The notes: generated by a model not told the origin, from the letters alone. Counted from the first letter of the stretch, positions 45,325-58,123 are shown. The stretch is 64,000 bases of DNA from Clavaria fumosa (GCA_951802425.1 OX637796.1:1426001-1490000); one strand, 5' to 3'. Translations and numbers: made by a program.

Positions 45325-47062
45325 ATGGAAAATTTTGTCTCTCTTATCTTCCAAAATGCGGTTCAGGCAATGACAGAGGCATGGGCCATGGCACCAGGCG
45401 AAGATTTGCCAGACCAAGGGCAGGACGGTGAATACGCAGAATGGGTGCAGATGTACGGGGGCGATGCTGTGCGTGGTGTCTCTTTCATTCTTTTTCATAT
45501 CGCGCTGACAAGGTTTTAGAACGATTTTCTTGCTGGCTACGTTGCTGCAATTGATGATGATGTGGAAGTGGACGAGGGACTTGTCCTCGTCGCGCAAAGG
45601 CTCAAGAAGTGGCGAAGGCTCCACAGGGACGAGTGGATTGCCGAGCGGCCAAGAAAACAAGAGGAGGCCGAGGCCGAAAAGAGATGCACGAGCAAGGAGA
45701 GGGCGGCCGCAGAGAGGGCCGCAGCGGAGGCGGAGGCGGAGGAGAGGCGGATGGAGGCGGTGAGGGCTGCCGAGAAGAGGGCGCGTCGGATTGTCAGGAG
45801 CGAGGACAGCGAGGAAGAGGAAGAGGGGGGTGCAGCAGCAGCAGCAACAGCAACAGCAACAACAACAACACCAGCAACAGTTGCGCCAGCCACCGATGCA
45901 GCAGCAGTAGCCACAGCTGCAACAGATCTGATGGAGGCGGTGGAGCCAGGTGTAAATGAAGAAACGGATCCGAGGGTGGGCACCGTCAGCAAGAAAACAG
46001 GAGGAGGCCGAGGCCGAAAAGAGATGCACGAGCAAGGAGAGGGCGGCTGCAGAGAGGGCCGCAGCGGAGGCGGAGGCGGAGGAGAGGCGGACGGAGGCAG
46101 TGAGGGCTGCCGAGAAGAGGGCACGTCGGATTGTCAGGAGCGAGGATGGCGAGGAAGAGGAAGAGGGGGGTGCAGCAGCAGCAGCAACAGCAACAGCAAC
46201 AACAACAACACCAGCAACAGTTGCGCCAGCCACCGATGCAGCAGCAGTAGCCACAGCTGCAACAGATCTGACGGAGGCGGTGGAGCCAGGTGTAAATGAA
46301 GAAACGGATCCGAGGGTGGGCACCGTCAGCAAGAAAACAGGAGGAGGCTGAGGCCGAAAAGAGATGCACGAGCAAGGAGAGGGCGGCTGCAGAGAGGGCC
46401 GCAGCGGAGGTGGAGGCGGAGGAGAGGCGGACGGAGGCGGTGAGGGCTGCCGAGAAGAGGGCGCGTCGGATTGTCAGGAGCGAGGATGGCGAGGAAGAGG
46501 AAGAGGGGGGTGCAGCAACAGCAGCAACAGCAACAGCAACAACAACAACACCAGCAACAGTTGCGCCAGCCACCGATGCAGCAGCAGTAGCCACAGCTGC
46601 AACAGATCTGACGGAGGCGGTGGAGCCAGGTGTAAATGAAGAAACGGATCCGAGGGTGGGCACCGTCAGCACGACAGGGGCTGTGGAAGGCAGGCAGAGC
46701 GGGGATCGGACGGTGTTGGGAACTGACAGGGTAACGCCCGTCGGTGTTATCAAGGTGGGGGCAGTCAGTGCGGGGGCCAGGGGGTTGTCACCTAGTCAAG
46801 GCCCCCCCATTCTGGAGCATCGGGTGGGCGGGCAGATGACAGTGACACCGGTATGGGTCGAGATTGCGAGGGGGGCAGCAGAGAAACGAGGGCGAGGGAG
46901 GAGGACCGGAGCGGGAGCGGACATCAGGTCCTGGGCTGCACGACAGCCTGGGGACAAAGTGAGTGGTCCATTGGAATCTGTAAATACTTAAGTATCTGAT
47001 CTGGTGAATAGGAACACGACCTGGCCTGCGAGGTGTGCGCCAGGAAACGGCGCGCGTTGTAA
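45325..47062 (+). CDS. Unrecognised gene with Glu/Ala/Arg-rich region disrupted by a 340-bp triplication
   Basis: The start MENFVSLIFQNAVQAM at 45325 is followed by an intron (45469-45519, GTGCGT...TTTTAG), then NDFLAGYVAAIDDDVEVDEG and a charged coiled-coil-like stretch. The repeat unit encodes acidic, Ala and Thr runs and PGVNEETDPRVGTVS. A downstream exon and an intron at 46959-47011 lead to a Cys pair (CEVCARKRRAL) and a stop at 47060-47062. The 340-bp unit occurs three times and is not a multiple of three. The frame therefore changes in copy 2 and ends at 46299. A single-copy version would read through. I do not recognise a family. The basic CxxC tail hints at nucleic-acid binding. Confidence 0.5.
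45651..46670 (+). repeat. Three exact-length tandem copies of a 340-bp unit
   Basis: Units 45651-45990, 45991-46330 and 46331-46670 each begin AAGAAAACA and end CACCGTCAGC. They differ at only a few positions. High identity means recent amplification. Internal CAGCAACAG runs may have promoted it. Confidence 0.93.
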
Positions 47063-47330
47063 GGATAACATACAGCTCCAGCATGGAAACATGATGGATA
47101 CCTACCATCCGAAGAACTCAGCACACACCCGCCTTGTATCTGACGCGAACCGACCACTATCCGACACCATCCGATGCCCTCCGATGACCGTCTGTAAAGC
47201 CTGCACTATGGACCCAATAGCAGATTGTTATCACCATCTGGTCAGATGATTTATGACTTTCACCCACAATCAGCACAAAACAGGTGATGGGTGATTTCTA
47301 ATCACCATGAAAATCAAGGGATATTCACTA
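47063..47330. other. Unassigned spacer
   Basis: Short AT-rich interval downstream of the triplicated gene. Nothing is recognised apart from TCCGA-rich phrases near 47155-47185. Confidence 0.3.
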
Positions 47331-47715
47331 GATAAGATTGAGTTATATAATACACCCTCAATTTGGGTGATATTAAACTGGAGGATATTAGGTTGTGAAA
47401 AACACTCTTGAAATCAAGGGATATTCAACATGATGAGATTGAGTTATATAATACACCCCCCAAATTGGGTGATATTAAGCTGGAGGATATTGAGTGATAC
47501 AATACACCCCATTAATTTGAGTGATATTAAATTGAAGGATATTGAGTGATATAACACACATCTCAATTTGAGTGATATTGAACTGGAAAATATTGAGTGA
47601 TACAATACACCCATTTAATCTGGAGGACTTTGAGTGATACAATACACCCCTCAATCTAAGTGATATTAAACTGGAGGATATTGAGTGATACACCTCTCAA
47701 TTTGAGTGACATTTA
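47331..47715 (+). repeat. AT-rich minisatellite (gatattgagtgatacaatacaccc units)
   Basis: Degenerate units alternating 'ggatattgagtgata' and 'aatttgagtgatatt' recur at intervals of about 60 bp for nearly 400 bp. Similar words appear in diverged form to about 48380. No coding potential. Confidence 0.75.
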
Positions 47716-47740
47716 AGCCACAAAATCTTATTGTCTAGAT

Positions 47741-47830
47741 GGGAACTGTAGTGTAATGGATAACACAGCAGTTGTGGGTTGAGTCCAATTCCATGAGCAC
47801 TTGGGTTCAACTCCCATTGAGTGCATAATT
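47741..47830 (+). repeat. tRNA-derived SINE head
   Basis: TAGTGTAATGG at 47749-47759 matches an A box, and GGTTCAACTCC at 47804-47814 is a strong B box. The interval between them is that of a tRNA gene. The sequence after the B box goes into A-rich, non-tRNA sequence, so a SINE is more likely than a tRNA gene. Confidence 0.6.
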
Positions 47831-49125
47831 TACAGGCTAAAAAAATACTTGGAGATATAGTTAAAATCACTGAAAGGATGTAGAGGTCACCTAAAATATC
47901 AAATTAAAATGTGCTTGATAGCAGTGACATTCACCTGGAGAGCAGCAGGTGAATTTGGTCATATATGTGCCAAAAATAACCCAATTCATTTACCTGATTA
48001 TCAACCAATACAGTTTCAGCATATCATCAATAAATTAATTTTGTGCAATTTCTTGTGGTGAAAGATACCTAATATCATGGCTAGGATGACCCAAAAACTA
48101 ACATAAAATTCTCCTATTGGATCAGCTTAAAAGGCACCTGTGATAGAGTGAAATTCACCTATTAGAGATTAGCTTAAAAGACACTCATATTGTAGTGATA
48201 TTCACCCAAAGAACAGTGGGTGAATTCGGACATAAAAGTAGTGAAAATCACCCATTCTCTGTACCCAATAAACACTTGATTATCAACTAGTCATGGTGAT
48301 TTTCACTTAGGAAACCATTGATATTCACCACATTTCAGGGTTCTTTGTGTGGTGATTTTCACCCAACTTGGGGCCTGCAGTGCCGATACTCATCTGATAA
48401 CTATCTGATACCGGACCCTCGTCAAATTAAATTCCTCGCCACTGCCACATTACACAGGTGATCCATGGTGCCCATATACTCCAATTTCATTACTTTACTC
48501 TGCTTAGTGCTCCTTGTGACCGATGTTTCATGTACTCTCCCCTGTTTCATCCTTAAATGCTGTAAATTTCATATCATGTGTTCCTCTGAATTTGTAAACG
48601 TTTCTACACTCAAAAGTGTTTTATCTACGCTGATCCGTGTATGTACTATACTCGATTATGCCTTCTCTTCTTTCCTACCAGCGTTCCCGATGACCGATTA
48701 ATTCGGACTCTTCATTTCTACGTACTATGCCGTTTCTTCTATGACCTATGACCTCCACATGATCTTACCTATGACCTTCCCTCATTCCCCATGACCTCCG
48801 GATCATCCGGTACAATCCGGAGCATTTGTAATTACAAAATGTACTTAAGAACGTATCAGACTCTACAAAAAGCAGCTTATTCTCATCACCCACATCTTGT
48901 GTGACCTCCGTTAGGCTCATCCTTCGTCGTACACACTGTTCCATTGGCCTTCGTCATTGCCAGCCCTTCATATCTTCGACTACTCTCTTGCTCAACATCG
49001 GATCCGATATCAGACTCATATCGGAGTCTATCGGACACTTTGGACATCAGGTACTCTCGTCTTATCAACTCATTTAACTCATCCTCCACACCCTCCAAGG
49101 TTGCACTCACTGTTTTAGGCATTGG
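47831..49125. other. Unassigned AT-rich sequence, possibly including a gypsy LTR
   Basis: From about 48400 to 49120 the sequence lies just beyond a candidate polypurine tract of the minus-strand gypsy remnant. It could be its 3' LTR, but without a second copy the LTR limits cannot be set. TCCGGA-rich words recur. No gene is supported. Confidence 0.35.
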
Positions 49126-51180
49126 GTCAGACCCCCCCTGAAGAACTTGACTGTAATCAAGCAGTTGCAGCCAATACACGTAATACCTACTACAGCATGT
49201 TATGGAGTGGAAGGAGTGGCGTGCTGGTGGTGCCGGACCTATAAGGTATCGTGCAGTCTCTCGGCTGTGCGAGGTAAGTAGTATTCTTTTGTTTTTGTGA
49301 TGAAACAACCGATAGGTATGTTTCAGGAGTGAGGGCAGAGAAGGCGGTGGTGTCTGGCACCAGAGGTAAGTCAAAAAGTACCAGATCTGTGTTGGCTAAC
49401 ATAGCAGAGCAGGTCCGAAGGCGACAGAGGTGGCTGGGAGCAAGAGGCCGAGGTGAGGTGCGATGTGGGCACCAGTCCATGAAGACACGACCCTGGAGGA
49501 GGAGGAGGAGGAGGATGAGATCGAGAATGACGATAGCGTGGAGATGGTGGAGGATTTATTTGGGGCTGGTGAATCATCGGATGGTACTGTCGAATTGAGT
49601 AGCATCAATCCTGTGTGAAGTTGGAAGCCAGTATGAGCGATACCAGGGGGGGGCACCTCAGATGGGTAGTAAGATTCCAGTGCTCGATTCATGTGTTCCA
49701 TGGCGAACATGTAGCTCTGATCAATCCACTCTTCATGATCTTTGGACTCGGTGTCTTCTTCACCATCTGCAGCATGTCAGCATGATAATCCGTCAGCTCT
49801 GGTGTGTTTATTTGTGGGAATATGAACAAGGTTGAAATTGAAAAGCAGTATACCAGCAATCCATCGATTCATGGCAGTGTTTGGTTGAATGTCCGGATTG
49901 TTTAGCTAGCATACCTTTAATGAATTTCACGTCCATTTCAACAGTGAATTTTGGAAGACCGATAAGGTAAATCTGGTATGACTGAAGAGCACGGAATAGT
50001 CCATATAACTCGATTTTTGCTTGAGAATATTGGGCCTCGTGTTCGTTCCAGGTAATCGAACCAAACCTGGATGGGTACTGGATTCCATCTTCTCCGATTT
50101 GAAATAGCACAAAGCCGACAGCGATGTTGGACGAGTCAATGGCCATAATCACGGGCCGTCCAGAGCAGTAATTGATCAGTCAAATGAAGGATGAGTTGAC
50201 TATTGCATCTTTAAGTGGGTCCATCGAATTTTGCTCTTCTTCTTCAAACCTGAATGGAATGTCCTTGCAAGTCAGATTGACAAGTGGTCGGGCAAGTACT
50301 GCATAGTTTTTAATGAATATCTGGAGCAGTCCGCAAATGCCTAAAAATGATCTGATGTCTGTGAGTGTCTCGCACGGAGGCCAGTCTCGGATGCGTTGAA
50401 CATTGGAAGCATCCGGAACTCGCCCTTCATATGTGCATGTGTGTCTGGTAACGATTGTTTCAGGGGTGCAGATTGTCGTTTTCTTGCCATTAAAGGTTCC
50501 TCTGACTTTTTTGATTTGTTGGAGCACTTGGTTGATGTTATTCAAATGTTCCCAAATGAACCACCTTATTTGTGGATTCTCCGGAATCGTCTCATAAGTG
50601 CCATCCGGAAGCTTGTATCGAGTTTCCGGGCCCTTGATCCCTACATCATCTACACATGGGATGGTTACATGTGGAATTTCATCTTGCAGGATATGCATAA
50701 CATCTCTGTGCATAATTTGCGTCATGTTGGTGTATCCCATTGGGACGCAAGTGAGCCATTTGGCTCTGAGTGGAGTTTGAAACATGGTAAGGTCTGGGCT
50801 TCGCTCATCGAGAGACTGCTGATTGAAGGAAATGAATGAATCAAGTGATCCATAGCATCCACATCTGGCGAATGATTCCGCAAAAACCTCCATTATCGGG
50901 GGAACCGCAGAGTTGCCGATAGTGACTTTGTTTAATGGCTGGAGGTTATGTATGAGTCAGAGGGACTTTCCATCTTTCTTTAACACACAAAACCACTGGG
51001 ACCAATAAGAAGAGTTGGATTCTTCATAGACTCCAGCTGCTATCTTTTCTTGGATAACCTTCAGTACTTCATTGTAGATGCCGGGAGGTATTGGTATATT
51101 TTTGAAGATCCAAGGAACATGTTTGACTATCGGGATGATAATCGGATTGAAGTATTATTCTATGAAACTATTGCTAGTGT
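49126..51180 (-). pseudogene. Ty3/gypsy retrotransposon remnant (reverse transcriptase, RNase H)
   Basis: On the minus strand, 50180-50893 reads a gypsy reverse transcriptase (PDLTMFQTPL, MHILQDEIPHVTIPCVDDVG, GTFNGKKTTIC, RSFLGICGLLQIFIKNYAVL). Sequence at 49808-50152 is the RNase H region (AIDSSNIAVGFVLFQI, WNEHEAQYSQAKIELYGLFRAL). A further scrap (EEWIDQSYMFAMEHMN, about 49700) precedes the integrase, which is missing. A G-rich tract near 49130 may be the polypurine tract. Upstream sequence to about 51180 has broken frames of the same polyprotein. It is decayed. Confidence 0.82.
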
Positions 51181-51890
51181 GGGGCCCAAATGGTGTCCCA
51201 GGTGGTCGCTCCACAACTCTTAATGAGTTGCCCATGCGCCCTTCTGACAATGATCACAGAGCAAGGGCCCTGTCCACTGGACCAGGAAACTACAGAAAGA
51301 CTATGTAGAGGGCCTTTCCTTGCCCTGTACACTACACAATTCACTGGGAGGGGTATGGTGGCTGTAAAATAAAGTTCTGGGCCTTGGGCACTTAGTATCA
51401 CTTGGGGAGGGTCACAGTAGACTTCCTCCAGGTCTGGTCACATGTATCTACACACAGTAAAAATTTCGTGTGGTTCTGTTACACACCATGGGCAGGGTAA
51501 AGAAGAAGAGGATGATAGGGGCTGAGCTGTGACAATGTGTCACAGTTTGAGATTAAGGGTCCAGGCTAGCCAGGTTAGGACACGGGGCTAGGGCAGACAG
51601 GTGGATCTTAGTATTATATCAGACTGGGTCTCACACAACTTAGGGGTAAGGTCATGACAACAATACTAAGATAAGGGGAAAAGAGTACAAAAAGGATAAA
51701 GCAAAGGTACTTATAGCAAGAACCCTGGGACTTGCCGGTGTTCCCACACTCGGACCCTCGGATCACATGACATGCCCAAGCCTAAGTCATGTGATCTCTC
51801 GATTACATAATCCTCCACCACAGGTCATGTGACCTTCCAACTATCTTCTCTAGTTTCTCCACAACTCCTGTTTTTTGGGATGGCTTAGGT
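51181..51890. other. Unassigned sequence
   Basis: About 700 bp of repeat-like sequence without recognisable coding frames. It may include 5' parts of the adjoining gypsy remnant or its LTR. Confidence 0.3.
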
Positions 51891-51894
51891 AAGC

Positions 51895-52285
51895 AATCCT
51901 AACATGATGTCACATGCTCTTTGATGTGAGTTGCACAACACATACAACACACATTCACTTTGTAATAACACAAGCTACATAAGGAATGCAGCACTTTTCT
52001 GTTGTTGTCTTCCTCATAGCCCTAATTCCAGTTTCTGTTATCATGAAGAATATAGAAAGATATGTCTGACAGGACAGTTTAATGCAGGCAGTGATCTGTA
52101 CTGAATGTTTAGCTACCTGACAGGACAGTTTAACTATGAGTGTCCATGTCAGTGAAATGTTTGAATGGCATAAAAAATATTTAGACTTACTGCTCAGCCA
52201 GTGATCAGTACTGAGCAGTATCACACAATGCACATGGCTGTGAAAATGTAATTTACATTCATGCTCCACTTGAAAACTCCAACAC
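51895..52285 (-). repeat. Probable 3' LTR of a copia remnant
   Basis: On the minus strand a purine tract (AGGGGGAG) directly precedes TGTTGGAGTTTTCAAGTGG, a typical polypurine tract and LTR start following the RNase H frame at 52292-52597. The far boundary is approximate because no second copy is present. Confidence 0.55.
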
Positions 52286-52291
52286 TCCCCC

Positions 52292-52597
52292 TCAAGCAGC
52301 ATGCAGCCCAACTGCCCTCTTTGCAGCCTCAAACTTCATGCATGGCAGGGCCTTCATGAGCATGTCAGCAAGGTTGTCATCTGTGGGCATGTAAGTGATT
52401 TTGATCTTGCCCACTTGCACCAGATGTCTAATGAAGTGATAGCACACATCTATGTGCTTTGTCCTTGCATGAAATTTAGGATCCTTTGCTATCACAATTG
52501 CTGACTGATTGTCTGTGCAGAGCCTTGTAGGGCCATCATGTTGAGTTATGTGATGAGGAACTCTGTTTGTCCCTCTGTAGTGATGCTGGACTTTCAT
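52292..52597 (-). pseudogene. Ty1/copia RNase H fragment
   Basis: The minus-strand frame contains LCTDNQSAIVIAKDPKFHA, RTKHIDVCYHFIRHLVQVG and MPTDDNLADMLMKALP, the C-terminal RNase H region of copia Pol. It stops just before the presumed LTR. The rest of the polyprotein is absent upstream, so it is a truncated copy. Confidence 0.88.
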
Positions 52598-52599
52598 TT

Positions 52600-54605
52600 G
52601 TATCTATTTGGCCAAAAAGCGGCTGAAGAACTGTGGCAGGGACTTCCAGTGACTTTAGTCTTTACTGGAAGTCTCCTGCCCAGGTATGTGTTGTTCTGTA
52701 CATGAATATAGTCTTTACTGGAAGTCTCCTGCCCAGGTAATCCCTGGCAGACAGTTGGTGGCCTTTATATAGCCCCAATTTTGCTTTTTGGACTTCCTGG
52801 GCTCATCAGTAGGAAGGTAGACAGCTTTGAAGACTAACCAAAACTGACATCTCATGGGAATACTTGTCAAGATAATCTGGAAAAATGAAAACTACTAGTC
52901 AGTGCATTCAGGCAATGTGCTCAGCCACAACACATACCATCATCAAATTTAATTCCTTTTTGGTGATGATCAGCCAGCACTTCTCCTATGCAAGCTGTAG
53001 CTTTGTGAAGGTGGGTCCCACAGTTGGGGAAGCCACAAACTGTGGAGAGGTACAAGCAAAATTTCTGTTTTGCAAGTTCTAGAAGGTCAACCCATTGGCC
53101 CTTGTAGAATTGCAGTTGAGTTGGTTTGCTGTGAGCTCCACAGGGCATTTACAAGAAACAGGCTGTTCATTTCTGACATGGTTCATCCACATTGGAATGG
53201 GATTCATGGGATTCATCTGAAGCAGAGTCAATGTCAGCTGGATTAGCAATGTTGTGCAACTGGGCTATCAATTTCTTGAGTTTCTCTGGATCTGGAGCCT
53301 GCATGTGACCATTTTTGCACTGGTGAGCTTCCAGAACATTGTTGCGGGTCCCAAACATGTCCTTGATATCTATTAGAACCTGTATGGGCCCGAAAAAGGC
53401 CTACCCACATTGTATTGATCAGCATAAGCTTTGCTATGGCTGCCATGGGTGATGCTTGTGCCTGTGCACTAAAGTGATGAGGATTATTTTTGATTAGAGA
53501 GTGAAAATGTACCCTTCTGCATTCTTCTTGTGGCAGGGCTATCACCAAGGTTCTTGTGAGCATTGTATTCATCCTCATCCAGTGACATCTCATCAATTCC
53601 TTGGTGGGCCATTAATATTATCTACACCATGAGTGCAGAGGCATACCATAATCATTGGTGTGATGAACATAGGGGCTGACAGAGTCATGGTCATGATGTG
53701 TTTGGGGAGGGTGCTGGTCCAGGTTTGTGTCTTTGGGATCTGGCACAATGTCTCCTTCATCAGACTCCTCTTCAGATCCAGCACAACTAGACTCCTTGTT
53801 ATCCAAGTCTTCACTGCTCTCTGCATCCTTGCCATTCATTGGACCAGATCTTGCAAGAGTCGAGTGTGATGGATAAGCTGGTTGGGAAATTGCTAGAAGA
53901 GTAGGGTCTATCATGTCTAGAGAAATAGCTGAGGAACATGCATTGGGGTCATACCATCAGTATTTGTTCTTTGATGTTTTTGAAGACTCTGCCCAGGAGT
54001 GAATGAGCCCTCCTTGCTAAACCCAAATTGAGACAAACCATGAGTAATGTGGAAGGCTGGGTCATGAAGAGAAGGCTCTGTTCCAGGTGGAACTAGAGAT
54101 ACCATCATAACAGAATTGTCAGGCACACTGGGTTGTTGGTTTATGGTGCTTTTTGGCTTCTGTCATAGGATATATCAACAGAATAGAACAGCTATAGAAA
54201 AAATCATGTACATTGGTTGACTTTAACTTCTTTGGAGGTGCCATTGGATTCACAGGCACTGTGTCAGCCAGGTTGAACATCCTTTTGGCTGCCTTGTGTG
54301 GCTGGAAAAGGTCAGGTCAGATCTTGTTGACTGCTTCCTCCAGCCTTGCAACTTGTCCTCCTTGCCCTCAAGTCTGACAGACTGGTTGCTCTGACCAGGA
54401 ATTCTCTGCCACAGGATCAACTTTTGTAAATAAGATATGATAAGCAGTCCATTCACCTTTTCATCTTTACGATTTCTGCACACATGCAGTTGAGAAGGAG
54501 CAACTTTCTTTGACTTCACCATGCATTTGAGAGAGAAGCAAGATCCAGGGCTTGAACAAGAAAAGGAGTGCACCTTGTTTTGCTGTAACATGACATTCAA
54601 CAATC
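52600..54605 (-). pseudogene. Decayed hypothetical protein gene of transposon-associated type
   Basis: A series of minus-strand frames may be exons of one damaged gene: a basic start at 54603 (FSLKCMVKSKKVAPSQLHVC); a middle part (VPPGTEPSLHDPAFHITHGL, SEEESDEGDIVPDPKDTNLD); then near 53140-52925 WVDLLELAKQKFCLYLSTVC and GEVLADHHQKGIKFDDGM. The last block recalls DUF6532-like proteins that are common in agaricomycete repeats. This is a resemblance from memory only. Direct repeats of 'ctttactggaagtctcctgcccaggta' occur at 52659 and 52711. Confidence 0.35.
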
Positions 54606-54850
54606 AAATCCAACACAATTGAATTCTGTGGCTGTGGCATTCAATGATCAGATTCCACAATGTTCAAGTTCAGGAACCAATCTTGTTATGAAACCAGTAT
54701 CACTTCCTTAATAAGAATATTAACAGATGAGGAAATCCTAAGCAGAATTCCAAATATTATTATAAGGGAGGCCAAATGTCCCAATTTGGCCCTGGTCACA
54801 CACCTTCCTATAAATAGATACTAGTATAACCTAATACTATTTACAGGGTA

Positions 54851-55158
54851 TGTTGAGTTAGGTAATCATTATCCATTGATTAGATTGTCATGTCATGGAC
54901 TTTAGTCATTGGTCTGGGCCCCTTAGTAATACAGTCACATGATTATTTAGAGGTACTAACACCATTGGTAGTTATTATTAGCTATCACATGATTGCAGTA
55001 GTATATAAGCAGAGTACCAGCTGGTTATCCAAGTTGTTGCCCTGGTTCACCACTACTGCTACTGAAATGACTTTGCCTTTGCTCATTGTTGTCCCTTGAT
55101 AGGATCCTAACCAATCAGCACCCTTTAACTAGTCCAGCCAGACTTAATAAGTCTAACA
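54851..55158. repeat. Solo LTR (308 bp) with GGGTA target duplication
   Basis: It starts TGTTGAGTTAGG and ends GTCTAACA. GGGTA lies directly on both sides (54846-54850 and 55159-55163). It shares long stretches with 60153-60471, including CATTGGTAGTTATTATTAGC and TATATAAGCAG (TATA region), so both come from one family. Recombination between LTRs has removed the interior. Confidence 0.88.
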
Positions 55159-57120
55159 GGGTAATGCTGAAGTGGGCAGAAAATCAAAATATACTAATAC
55201 TAACTCAGATATAAATATCTCAGATTAGGGAATCAACATAAAGGATACTCCTATTTGCCTAGAGTATTCTATTCTCCAACATCTCTTCTTAACTCCTAAT
55301 GAACACTGAGATACTCAACATCTAAGTTTGTCCATATGAATATCACACTCATGGTAATATTCATATCTCCTGAAATAGAAGTCCAACTGCTTCAGGGTAA
55401 AGTCCCATCTACTCTTCTCATCTATTACTTCATCTTGCTTCCCTAAAGCTTCTCTTTAATCTCAATACTCCATGAGATATAGCTTGAACAATGTATAGTA
55501 CCAACTATAACTATACTATACTTATCTGATCTTCAGTTTCTGATCTTCAGTTTCAGTAAAGTACCTATGGATGAAAATATTCATTAATCATTCAGTTAGT
55601 AAGCACCCAGTGGGAGCTTATAGTCATTTGATAGCCTGATGTCCAGGCTATCAATCAGTCACCTTGTTACTTTGGCAGCCACTGGCATTGCCAAGATAAT
55701 AGTGGACTAGTCACAGAACCTCATTCTAGACTAATTAGCTAATAGCTCTCAAGGAGCAGTGCTAGCTTCTAAGCCTCAGCTGTAACACTAGTCACACAGT
55801 ATATTGGGTCAAGGGGGCATGCTGAGCATGTCCTTCAGCTGCCTATTTATATTGTTTCAAAGGTAACTACTATTTACAGTAATTCTTAGATGGGTCATGA
55901 ATTAATGCATAAATGGAAGGAAATATATATTCATTCTATAGAATCAAGTAATAGCTACTCCCTGATGTGTACTTTATATTTATATAGTTAATAGTATCCC
56001 ATATAATAAATGATTCACTCATTTATGACATAATAGCAACATGATGAGTCTCTGTGAGTCATCCATGCTGCAGGACCATCAGCATATATGGGGACAATGC
56101 CCACAACATTCCTCTAACCATTTTTGGCACCCCAAACTGCCTCTTTGGCTCAATTGCTTCCCCAGAGCAATTTATTTATTCATTTAATTGTAGATCAAAT
56201 ATTAAAGATAAGGTTTCATGAAGGCATCGATTCTAGACCTAGTTGGGTCTAGCATAATGATATTTATTTATTATAATACCTTCTGGTTCAGATAATTTCA
56301 TACATCTTTAATATTTGGAAGTGGACTAGGGGCAGCAGAGGGCCAGAGAGACCCAAAAGTGGTATACAGGATCTCTAAGCAGTCTGGGAGTGCCCCAGAG
56401 TGTTTCAGGTGTCTGGGATCATGGTCAGGGGCCTCCAGATTGCCATTTCTATCCATTTCAAATGATGGTAGAGGTGCCCCTCTCTCAAGGAGGGCTGAAC
56501 TGATGAATTCAACACATCTCAGCCATTCCTCCACCAATCCGTTTGATACTTTGCACACAGGTAGCCCTATATTTTATCTATAGAATGATATAAACTACAT
56601 AACAGGATAATCAATACTTCCTAAGTTATTTACATTCTAATGCCTCTTCCAAAAGACACACAAAAGTCGAACTGGAATAACTCAGGAAATAATGACAAGA
56701 CAATTCTGATATTTCATAGAGATATACACAAGAAAAGGGGCTATCGATTGATACCACACATAGAATATTCAAATGGTTTACATGTCTAGTAATACACAAA
56801 TCTTAGGAAAACTTCATCATACCTAACAAATCTCATTTCATGCATCTTTTACAAATGTACAGAGAGTAAACCATTAGCAAGCTCTATGGAATGAACATCT
56901 ACCCCACAGATCAGTAAGACTCAGAGATCAAAATTTGGGAAAACCAACACCTTTATAAATCTTCACTTTGCCACTATGTAGAGACCAAGAAGTAGTCTGG
57001 ATAGCCTGAGAATGGCTGCTAGGTTGGCCTCATGAAGGTGACACTCCACTTTGTCAAGCTCAACCTGGCAGCAAGTGAGTTGACTTATCAAGTGTTGCAA
57101 TTTTGAAAGCACAAGATTTA
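55159..57120. other. AT-rich region without a recognised gene
   Basis: About 2 kb. One minus-strand frame (56298-56558, containing LLERGAPLPSFEMDRNGN and HLKHSGALPDCLEILYTTFG) has protein-like composition and could be an exon of a transposon-borne protein. It has no partner exon that I can find. Otherwise nothing is supported. Confidence 0.3.
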
Positions 57121-58121
57121 GTGTTTGAAAGTCCAGTCCACTGGACTGGAAAAAAGACCAAAACTGGACTGAACCTAATCGAGTTGAACTTGCCTGCCAG
57201 TTGCAGTTCAAGTGGTTCACAGCTGGTCTTGGTTCAGTTTTCAATGGATTTGGACACACCCATGGACCAATCAAAACCAGTTCAAGACTGGTTCAAGACT
57301 GGTCTGCAACTGGGACCAGCAGTTAGCCTTTAATCTAATTATTAAGTGGAGTTTACATAGACTTGAACACATTTAGGTATTTTCTTTGAACCATCAAAAC
57401 AAGTGCCATGTCACAACAATGGCCACCATATGTGTTACTCACCTTCCACACTTGTATGCCTGTTTGGCTGACAGGTACTCCATTCTTCCCTCATTATAAA
57501 TTTATTAATGACATGTAGTCATGCAGTTGCCCTCTATATGACACACCACATTTGATTCAAGATAATGCCACTGATATTGCTACATTTTCAGACAGTACTA
57601 CAAAACAACAGGTATGTCATGTGCATCATCACCACTGCACAACTAGTAACCATGGTTTTTTAGGTCCAACCTCCACCCAACAGAGACATTGGGATGGGAA
57701 GAAGGTGATACAATGCTCCTTAGTGATAATGATGAGCTGCCAGAGCTTATTGAGCTGGAAGAGTAATCATCACATTGGCAACATTCCTTAAGCCTAAACA
57801 CTTGTTACCTCACACACTCATTACCTCAGTTCCACACACACTACTTTACCGATTGTCTGTATGTTGTGCATAGTGCTTTTTGGCCTGGTTTTATTAGAAA
57901 GACTGGTCCAGCCTTGGGATGCAACCAGTTAGAACCAGTTGAGGACCAGTCTCGGTTCAAAACCAGTTTCAACTGGTTGATGGACCACAGAAGACTGATT
58001 GGGACTGGTCTTTAAGGGTCCAGTCTGGTTTTGGAAGCAACCCTGATGAGAAAGACTGGTCTTGGTCTTGGTCCAACCCCTGGGGGTCTGAAAGACCAGA
58101 CTGGACTGGACTTTCGAACAC
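57121..58121. mobile_element. MITE-like element with TA target duplication (~1.0 kb)
   Basis: The ends are inverted: GTGTTTGAAAGTCCAGTCCA at the left, and TGGACTGGACTTTCGAACAC at the right. TA flanks both (57119-57120 and 58122-58123). The subterminal parts are filled with short motifs such as accagtt and gactggt in both orientations. There is no transposase. This is the structure of a stowaway-type Tc1/mariner non-autonomous element. Confidence 0.82.
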
Positions 58122-58123
58122 TA

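Noticed and set aside
45319..46753. Minus-strand frames of 195-337 codons across the 340-bp repeats
   Set aside because: They are composed of Ser/Pro/Cys/Ala runs opposite the plus-strand gene and are repeated with the unit. The plus strand has a plausible start and introns, and the minus strand does not.
47331..47715. CRISPR-like array
   Set aside because: The units are degenerate and have no unique spacers of constant size. The genome is eukaryotic.
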